Part shown: one piece after another, positions 58,464-64,000 of the stretch | How positions within the stretch are numbered: position 1 is the first letter of the stretch | Layout of the letters: each line of letters begins with the position of its first letter | Assembly: GCF_022352215.1 (NCBI RefSeq) | Contig: NZ_JAKRWF010000004.1 | Span: 496,001 to 560,000, forward strand | Direction of reading: 5' to 3' | DNA: 64,000 bases | From: Flavihumibacter cheonanensis | GTDB taxonomy: Bacteria; Bacteroidota; Bacteroidia; Chitinophagales; Chitinophagaceae | The notes under the pieces: generated by a model | The model's database searches: none | Told to the model about the DNA's origin: nothing | The model's input: the letters and a program-made list of their open reading frames with translations, nothing else | Program-made: the position numbers and the translations under genes

Positions 58464-59888
58464 ATGCAGCAGATCATTGGGAGGAAAGGGGAATTAGCTA
58501 TCCTATCTGACCTGAAAGCGGGTAAAGCCTCCACCTTTGTAGCTGTGTATGGGAGAAGGCGGGTAGGTAAAACCTTCCTGATTCGTAAGGCGTTTGACAA
58601 TCAGTTTGCCTTCCATCTGACAGGAATGGCGAATGTAAACATGGCACAGCAGCTGGCTAATTTTGCTGCTGCCTTAAGAAGATATGATACTTCGGCGGAA
58701 CTCCAACCGCAGCCAGAAACCTGGCAGGAAGCCTTTGAACAATTAATCAATTGGCTGGAAAAATCAACGGATCAAAAAAAAGTGGTTTTTCTGGATGAAC
58801 TTCCCTGGCTGGATACTGCACAATCCGGATTTATACCGGCACTGGAACATTTCTGGAATGCCTGGGCAAGTGCTAGAACCGATATTATCCTGGTGGTATG
58901 TGGTTCGGCGGCGGCCTGGATGATCAATACGCTAATCAATAGCAGAGGTGGCCTACATAATCGGGTCACTCATCGCATACGGCTCCAGCCTTTCACCTTA
59001 CAGGAGTGCGAGGAATATTTCAAAGCCAGGTCGGCAGGTTTTGATCGTTATCAACTTGTTCTGCTTTATATGGTGATGGGTGGAATACCGTTTTATTTGG
59101 ATCAGGTGAATACTGGTCTTAGTGCAGATCAGAATATTGACAGATTGTGTTTTACCAAGGATGGGTTGTTACGAGGTGAGTTTGATAACCTGTATCATTC
59201 TCTCTTTCAAAAAGCGGACCGGCATATTTCTATAATTGAAGCATTGAGTAAAAAAGCAAGGGGACTTACCCGTGATGAACTGCTGGAAGTTTCCGGAATG
59301 CCCAATGGCGGCGGTACTACCCGAATCCTGAAGGAGCTGGAAGAAAGCCATTTTATCCGCAAATATGTTTCCTATGGTAATAAAGAAAAGCTGAGTCTTT
59401 ATCAATTATCAGATCCGTATTCACTCTTTTACCTGCGATGGATAAAAAGTTCTTCCACGCTGGATGAGAACAATTGGATGAACCACCTTGATAGTCCGCA
59501 GAAAAGAGCCTGGACCGGTTATGCTTTTGAACAGGTTTGCCTGGAGCATATAGGACAAATAAAAAAGGCATTGGGTATAACTGGTATTCAAACCACCACC
59601 TCTTCCTGGGTTAGCCGCGACAAAGAGCAGGGTGCGCAGGTTGACCTGGTAATTGATCGCAGGGATCGGGTGATCAATCTTTGTGAAATGAAGTTCTCTA
59701 TTCATCCGTTTACCATAACAAAAGCATATGCAGCAGAACTGGCAGAGAAAATTCGGGTATTTAAAGAACAAACAAAAACTACCAAAGCAATTTATCTGAC
59801 GATGATAACCACCTTTGGATTGGCATCCAATGCGTATGCATCCTCCATGGTGAAAAACAGTTTTGAGCTGGATATATTTTTTGATTAG
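58464..59888 (+). CDS. AAA+ ATPase with DUF234/nuclease-like C-terminus
   Basis: 474 aa from ATG at 58464 (MQQIIGRKGELAIL); a TTG three codons earlier is in frame but lies within the inverted repeat. AAA domain with Walker A VYGRRRVGKTF, Walker B KVVFLDELPWLD and sensor VVCGSAAAWM. A winged-helix part (SKKARGLTRDELLEVSGM) leads to a C-terminal DUF234 region in which QVDLVIDRRDRVINLCEMKFS has the D...ExK layout of PD-(D/E)xK nucleases. This family is abundant and variable in Bacteroidota and archaea; its role is not established. Its leader carries two hairpins and it is followed by a toxin-antitoxin pair. Confidence 0.88.
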   Translation: MQQIIGRKGELAILSDLKAGKASTFVAVYGRRRVGKTFLIRKAFDNQFAFHLTGMANVNMAQQLANFAAALRRYDTSAELQPQPETWQEAFEQLINWLEKSTDQKKVVFLDELPWLDTAQSGFIPALEHFWNAWASARTDIILVVCGSAAAWMINTLINSRGGLHNRVTHRIRLQPFTLQECEEYFKARSAGFDRYQLVLLYMVMGGIPFYLDQVNTGLSADQNIDRLCFTKDGLLRGEFDNLYHSLFQKADRHISIIEALSKKARGLTRDELLEVSGMPNGGGTTRILKELEESHFIRKYVSYGNKEKLSLYQLSDPYSLFYLRWIKSSSTLDENNWMNHLDSPQKRAWTGYAFEQVCLEHIGQIKKALGITGIQTTTSSWVSRDKEQGAQVDLVIDRRDRVINLCEMKFSIHPFTITKAYAAELAEKIRVFKEQTKTTKAIYLTMITTFGLASNAYASSMVKNSFELDIFFD

Positions 59889-59962
59889 AAAAAATAGTTC
59901 GTTCTGTTTCAATTTCTGGGGTAGTATATTTTATGTAAATTAGATGGTATAATTGATGCTGT

Positions 59963-60199
59963 ATGACAATTGTAGCAATGCGTAAAAAATTATTATCCTA
60001 TTTAGAAGTAGCTGAGGAGCAAAAAGTGAAAGCGATTTATGCCTTGGTTCGGGATGATATTGAGCGGGAGGAAGGTCGAATTGATATTGAGCAATACAAT
60101 AAAGAACTAGCTGAAGCAGAAGCTGAATTCATAAAAGGCGACTATATCAGTAATGCCGAAATGAAAAAGAAAATAAAACAATGGCGGGGAGCAAAATAG
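59963..60199 (+). CDS. Putative type II antitoxin
   Basis: 78 aa helical, acidic protein (VAMRKKLLSYLEVAEEQKVKAIY ... EIEQYNKELAEAEAEF-like segments) with no clear DNA-binding motif; similar antitoxins precede ParE toxins in Bacteroidota. It overlaps the toxin gene by 19 bp, the usual translational coupling of such pairs. Confidence 0.78.
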   Translation: MTIVAMRKKLLSYLEVAEEQKVKAIYALVRDDIEREEGRIDIEQYNKELAEAEAEFIKGDYISNAEMKKKIKQWRGAK

Positions 60200-60480
60200 T
60201 TTGGACACGCCGTGCTCAGCAAGAAATGGCAGCTCTCTACAGATACATTAGCAAAGATTCGCCCCAGAATGCTAATGTGGTTATTGATGAAATAATCGCC
60301 GCCATGGACAAAACACTAAAACACCCTGAATGCTATAACCCCGATAAGTATAAAAAAGAAAATAATGGTACTTACAGGGCTTTTGAAATTCATCGATATA
60401 GGATTGTATATCGATTTCATAAAAATGTCATTCGTGTACTCCGAGTTCGGCATACAAGTATGGAACCGAAGAAGTATTGA
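60181..60480 (+). CDS. ParE/RelE-family toxin
   Basis: 99 aa RelE/ParE superfamily: IVWTRRAQQEMAALYRYISKDSPQNA (N-terminal helix pair), then the conserved C-terminal strands YRAFEIHRYRIVYRFHKNVIRVLRVRHT. ParE toxins inhibit gyrase while RelE cleave mRNA; sequence alone does not decide, although the spacing and the RxRIVYR motif favour ParE. Second gene of a toxin-antitoxin pair. Confidence 0.88.
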   Translation: MAGSKIVWTRRAQQEMAALYRYISKDSPQNANVVIDEIIAAMDKTLKHPECYNPDKYKKENNGTYRAFEIHRYRIVYRFHKNVIRVLRVRHTSMEPKKY

Positions 60481-60482
60481 GT

Positions 60483-61052
60483 ATGCACAAAGCAGTTCGT
60501 TCAGACAAGAAATCCGTTGTCGAAATCCTCGTTCAATCCTTTGCTGATAATAAAAGTGTTCAGTACATCGTAAAGCAGGATAGCCGAAAAGAAGAAAGGC
60601 TCCGAAAACTCATGGCCTATTCTTTTGAACTATGTTATCGGTTTGGTGAAGTATACCTGACCGAAGACAAAAAAGCCTGCGCGTTGATTTTATTCCCGCA
60701 TAAGAAAAAAACATCCCTGTCAACTGTATTGCTGGATCTGGAACTGGCCTTCTCCGTAATCGGGTTATCGAATCTAAAAAAGGTATTGAAGCGGGAGTCG
60801 AAAATCAAACAACTATATCCTAAAACGCCCTTTTATTACTTGTGGTTTATTGGTGTGCATCCGGTTGATCAGCACAAAGGAATCGGGAAACGCCTGCTTA
60901 TTGAACTTCTAAAAAAGGCTGAAAAGGACAGCCTGCCTGTTTATCTCGAAACATCAACCAGTAAAAATATCACCTGGTACGAGCAATTTGGATTTGTTAC
61001 CTATAACAAGCTGGATTTTGGATATGAATTGTTTTGCATGCGGAGGGACTAA
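60483..61052 (+). CDS. GNAT-family N-acetyltransferase
   Basis: 189 aa from ATG at 60483, 2 bp after the toxin stop. GNAT core: YYLWFIGVHPVDQHKGIGKRLLIELL, with acetyl-CoA motif HKGIGKRLL, then LETSTSKNITWYEQFGFV. Acceptor unknown. It follows the toxin closely; whether it is linked to it (acetyltransferase toxins or modifiers exist) is open. Confidence 0.87.
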   Translation: MHKAVRSDKKSVVEILVQSFADNKSVQYIVKQDSRKEERLRKLMAYSFELCYRFGEVYLTEDKKACALILFPHKKKTSLSTVLLDLELAFSVIGLSNLKKVLKRESKIKQLYPKTPFYYLWFIGVHPVDQHKGIGKRLLIELLKKAEKDSLPVYLETSTSKNITWYEQFGFVTYNKLDFGYELFCMRRD

Positions 61053-61081
61053 TTGATATCTTTTACATTAAATTCTGAGCT

Positions 61082-61396
61082 ATGCATCGCATATCGGTTA
61101 AAATGAAATTAATTAAAGGGAAGGAGGCGGAATACAAAAGGCGGCATGATGAAATCTGGCCTGAGCTGAAATCACTTCTCAAAGAGCATGGCATACAGGA
61201 TTATTCCATATTTCTGGATGCTGAAACAGCGACTTTATTTGCTGTCATGAAAGTCGAAAACCCGACGATGCTGGAGGAACTCCCCAAACATCCTCTAATG
61301 AGAAAGTGGTGGACCTATATGAAGGATCTAATGCTTACCAACACAGATGACAGTCCGGTTGCCGAACCACTGGTAGAAGTTTTTTATTTGGAGTAA
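61082..61396 (+). CDS. rhaM: L-rhamnose mutarotase
   Basis: 104 aa, full length. MHRISVKMKLIKGKEAEYKRRHDEIWPEL (His and Tyr near the active site) and MRKWWTYMKDLM match RhaM, which interconverts alpha and beta rhamnopyranose. No other rhamnose catabolic gene is nearby. Own leader of 29 bp after the acetyltransferase. Confidence 0.93.
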   Translation: MHRISVKMKLIKGKEAEYKRRHDEIWPELKSLLKEHGIQDYSIFLDAETATLFAVMKVENPTMLEELPKHPLMRKWWTYMKDLMLTNTDDSPVAEPLVEVFYLE

Positions 61397-61427
61397 TATG
61401 TAATAGTATTGCGCGGAACCGTCCCCC

Positions 61428-62127
61428 TCAATTACATGTATACAGGATCTTTTCACTGTAATTGGCTCCGCTGGTAGAACTCACTTGCCGGCGTATTATT
61501 TTACCCTGATCATCTTCTGAATAGCTGTGGTTGGTGATGGTGCCGGAGGGCGATTTTATAGATTTAATCCTATTCTTATTGCGGATGATTTTATAGCCTA
61601 ATTCAAGTTCAGCGATGCCGGCATACTCTCCTTGCTGAAACAGTTCAATCGGGATCTGTTTCACCAACCATATTACCATCCAACCATTGATAATAGCTGT
61701 GTTTCGGTGAAATACTGCTATTAGTTGAAGTTGATTTTTTTACCACTCTGGTACCATCGTATTCATATAGTTCTTCTCTCCAGGTGCCATTGGGATTTTC
61801 CACTTTTATTTTGGTTGCAAAGCCCTTATCGTTGAGGGTGATCGTTTTTTTGTAATGCGGATTACCATTGGAAGTTTGAGTGTTTATCACAGTATTCCCG
61901 GTATAGGTTAATACATTTTCATAGCCGGCATATTCGTGTTTGATTAAACGCTTCTGGTTGTCATAGGTAAAAATATGCGGTTCAAATCCTTCTCGTTCAG
62001 TACGAGTAACCAGGCAGTTTGCAAATTGATTAGTTTCTTCAGGTGGGGTAGTGTTTGTGTCATCATCGCTTTTACTACAATGCACAAAGAAGAGCGCAAC
62101 CAGCGCCGCGAATAAGGTTTGTTTCAT
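61428..62127 (-). pseudogene. Frameshifted lipoprotein gene (YD/RHS-like repeats)
   Basis: Two overlapping frames make up one protein: the N-terminal part (62127-61645; lipoprotein signal MKQTLFAALVALFFVHC) ends in WLDGNMVGETDPD, and the C-terminal part (to 61428) resumes as VKQIPIELFQQGEYAGIAEL. Deleting one G in the run ATGGTTGGTG at about 61660-61667 restores a continuous frame of about 232 aa. The repeated pattern YDNQKRLIKHEY / YEYDGTRVVKKS / NRIKSIKSPSG resembles YD repeats of Bacteroidota surface lipoproteins. A sequencing error is the alternative to true decay. Confidence 0.7.
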
Positions 62128-62242
62128 GATTTAAGTAATTGTGGGCCTAAAACTATCTATTCGCGTTCGTTGGTGCAATACCGTAATAGGGTGACATGGA
62201 AGGATTCTTTTTTATTCAAATTAATTACTACTTTAAGGCAGT

Positions 62243-62854
62243 ATGATAAGTAAAAGCATCTTCAATGGAGTAATCATGTTTTTCTCAGTCCTATTGCTGA
62301 CCAACTCCTCCTGCAACTGCACCAAGGATTGTACGGCCATCTACTATAATTTTGAATTACCTGCTAAGGTTTTCCCGGATAATGATACCCTGCGTTTGGG
62401 CGATTCGCTCACAGTATTCATAGATGTGTCCAATTCCTTTGTGGAATTGCAATCCGGTACCCTGGTTCCTTTCAAGGGGGCGGCAAATTTAGGGTCAACG
62501 ATTTCCTTTGGAAGAAAGAATCTAAGCACCGGTGCATTTGACCAAGTTGCCAATGATTTCGATTGTATACTGTTAAATGGTAAGGAATCCAGGGCAATCA
62601 ATCCTTCCTTAACTAGGTCCTATTTTTTTACGGAGGAAAATAACCGCTACCGGTTCCACCTGGTTATTAAACCTAAAAAGCCGGGACTGTATAAAATGAT
62701 CCTAAGTAATTCGATCAATACCTATCGGGAATCGGCTCCCTGTGATAAAGCGAATTTTACGATCAACTTAAAAGAGACCAGCCATAACCGGCATTTGTTA
62801 GGGTATACCGGTGAAGATCTGCCCGGTGGAGATTTTTATTTTGTAGTGAAATAA
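62243..62854 (+). CDS. Hypothetical lipoprotein
   Basis: 203 aa. N-terminus with a hydrophobic stretch ending LLTNSSC, a plausible though non-ideal lipobox (Cys 23), then a beta-rich domain with no recognised family. Three further Cys near the N-terminus (CNCTKDC). Isolated on the plus strand. Confidence 0.65.
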   Translation: MISKSIFNGVIMFFSVLLLTNSSCNCTKDCTAIYYNFELPAKVFPDNDTLRLGDSLTVFIDVSNSFVELQSGTLVPFKGAANLGSTISFGRKNLSTGAFDQVANDFDCILLNGKESRAINPSLTRSYFFTEENNRYRFHLVIKPKKPGLYKMILSNSINTYRESAPCDKANFTINLKETSHNRHLLGYTGEDLPGGDFYFVVK

Positions 62855-62915
62855 GCAATAAAATGGTAACCATTTCCAGAATGAAGGAGGGATATGAATT
62901 TATAAATAGGAATAA

Positions 62916-63050
62916 ATGAAAATAGAGGTTCACAGTAAGTACATATATACCATAACCTTGGAGGTTTGGATTTTTATTTTAGTGATATTGTTTACAGCAG
63001 TCCTTTCGAGTTTAATCACTATTGCATTGTTAAAGAAAAAAGATAGGTGA
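62916..63050 (+). CDS. Small single-transmembrane protein
   Basis: 44 codons from ATG at 62916: MKIEVHSKYIYTITLEVW, then a hydrophobic helix IFILVILFTAVLSSLITIAL and a basic tail KKKDR before TGA at 63048-63050. Its stop overlaps the GTG start of the next gene (GTGA, 63047-63050), a typical coupling signal that supports both as real. Confidence 0.5.
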   Translation: MKIEVHSKYIYTITLEVWIFILVILFTAVLSSLITIALLKKKDR

Positions 63051-63394
63051 ACACCAAAAAATGGTGTAAAACAATAAACAGATTTATGACAAAGATCTGG
63101 ATAAACACAATATCAGTTTTTCTGATAGTTTCTCTAATGCCGATAGCCACAGTGTACAAAATATCTTATCCTGTAGATGGAGGGCCGGATGCTGACTTTC
63201 AATACTGCGTTAACCAAATAGTTTACAACGACTACATATCCTTCAATACTAACAAGCAAAAGATCAAAGTTGGTAATAAATATTTGTTGAAATATTATCC
63301 ACCTAATCCAAAAATTGCAAGAGTGCTTTTGGATCAACCTTTGGATTCTATACTTGATTTAAAATTTCAAATAGACACATGCAAAGGATACTAA
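63047..63394 (+). CDS. Hypothetical protein with N-terminal transmembrane helix
   Basis: 115 aa starting with GTG at 63047 (alternatively ATG at 63086). One transmembrane or signal helix (ISVFLIVSLMPIATVYKIS) followed by a 75-aa polar domain ending in DTCKGY, with two Cys. No family recognised. AT-rich. Coupled by a 4-bp overlap to the small membrane protein gene upstream. Confidence 0.55.
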   Translation: MNTKKWCKTINRFMTKIWINTISVFLIVSLMPIATVYKISYPVDGGPDADFQYCVNQIVYNDYISFNTNKQKIKVGNKYLLKYYPPNPKIARVLLDQPLDSILDLKFQIDTCKGY

Positions 63395-63512
63395 TCTATA
63401 TTCAGAATTTGGGTTCATTCATCAGGTAGTATAATTTTTCATGATCTCCTGACTACCCTTTGACAAATGTCTTAGAAAGGATAAATATTCAATCAATATT
63501 TTAATTTGGCTT

Positions 63513-63917
63513 CTACTTCAACATTCTCTTCAACAACGCAATCTGCTCATCTTTTTCCTTAAGTAGCTCTGCGTTCAGACGTTTAATTTCTTCCAATCCT
63601 TCTATCCATTTTTCAATGGGGTTAATATTAAATTGAGGATAATAATTATAACCATTTGATTGGTCATTAAATGTATTCGATATGATGTTTATAGCCTGCT
63701 CCTCATCAAAATTTTGGATAGCTTCAACAGGTATTTTCAATACAGCAGAAATTTGCTCCAAAAGAGGCGCATCGATGCTTTCTTTTTGCTCCAGTTGTGA
63801 TATTTTCTTTTGGCTCCAATCCTCGCCCAGGCTAAAAGCCAGAGCTTCCTGCTTAATACCCAGCATTTCGCGGAAGCGCTTTACGTTACGGCCCTCGTGT
63901 ATTTTTTTATTTGCCAT
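63513..63917 (-). CDS. XRE-family transcriptional regulator
   Basis: 134 aa. Helix-turn-helix of the Cro/CI (XRE) type at about 10-65 (RNVKRFREMLGIKQEALAFSLG, WSQKKISQLEQ), then a linker and a C-terminal helix suited to coiled-coil dimerisation (KRLNAELLKEKDEQIALLKRML). Regulator of unknown targets. Confidence 0.9.
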   Translation of the reverse strand: MANKKIHEGRNVKRFREMLGIKQEALAFSLGEDWSQKKISQLEQKESIDAPLLEQISAVLKIPVEAIQNFDEEQAINIISNTFNDQSNGYNYYPQFNINPIEKWIEGLEEIKRLNAELLKEKDEQIALLKRMLK

Positions 63918-64000
63918 ATTCAGAATTTTAAAAGGTCAAATTACAAGTTTCCCGGAGTTCCCAAGAATCACCCAGATTAGTTAAGTTTGGTTTACCAATA

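Overview
The window reads as chromosome of a Bacteroidota bacterium, most likely a Chitinophagaceae-like member of the Sphingobacteriia/Chitinophagia side. Evidence: type IX secretion (T9SS) C-terminal domains of type A and type B, a PorP/SprF-family outer-membrane protein, promoters of the form TTTG-N20-TAnnTTTG, leaders without Shine-Dalgarno boxes, and Bacteroidota-typical families (DUF2795, PepSY-like, DUF922, YceI, PurS). No rRNA, insertion sequence, integrase or CRISPR array was seen. One tRNA gene, tRNA-Ala(GGC), is present.

Layout. 1-4.8 kb: end of a LysM protein, a purine phosphoribosyltransferase, a VWA-domain protein whose signal peptide is cut off by an in-frame stop, and a convergent TPR-class III adenylate cyclase. 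4.9-14.5 kb: a giant T9SS-exported subtilase-like protein with MBG domains and LRGIVS hexapeptide repeats, then an operon of HD phosphohydrolase, nucleotide-transporter-like protein with HEAT repeats, and a stand-alone cyclic-nucleotide-binding protein. 14.5-18.7 kb: dnaJ/grpE, an rRNA methyltransferase, a tiny protein that is little more than a T9SS sorting domain, and a PrxQ-type peroxiredoxin. 18.8-26.9 kb: a tight four-gene block (M32 carboxypeptidase, lipoprotein, 1470-aa PKD-repeat type B T9SS protein, PorP/SprF partner) preceded by a DinB-like protein. 27-52 kb: mostly housekeeping (Nif3, zinc-ribbon coiled coil, recN, fabI, two Lol/MacB-type ABC ATPases, cobalamin adenosyltransferase, gatC, trpS, deoxynucleoside kinase, pckA, aminopeptidase P, pssA-purS-rsmI, M1 peptidase, response regulator, rsmG, glycosyltransferase, tgt, LptF/G permease, citrate synthase, YceI).

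52.2-64 kb is accessory in character: after tRNA-Ala come a visibly AT-rich PLD-like protein and a membrane protein, two exported glycoside-hydrolase-like proteins, an AAA+ ATPase/DUF234 protein with a nuclease-like C-terminus and two nested inverted repeats in its leader, a ParDE-like toxin-antitoxin pair, a GNAT acetyltransferase, L-rhamnose mutarotase, a frameshifted lipoprotein gene, orphan small membrane proteins and an XRE regulator.

The most unusual signal is intergenic. Several dispersed low-complexity repeat families (GTGAGACGTC-type, ATTAGGAATTATGAATT-type, GGAGGAAAGGAAG-type, and an ACCCGTCC/GGACGGGT palindrome) lie just behind stop codons. The 543-bp convergent gap at 32712-33254 stacks five kinds of repeat, including an exact 21-bp-period TTGGCTCAT array whose core resembles the inverted repeats preceding the ATPase at 58 kb. 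Within proteins, the seven LRGIVS units keep the peptide fixed while the codons differ.

How it fits together: the cyclase and the cyclic-nucleotide-binding protein could form a local cAMP circuit acting on the transporter-HEAT protein. The PKD protein and PorP form a secretion/anchoring pair. These links are inference from families and gene order.
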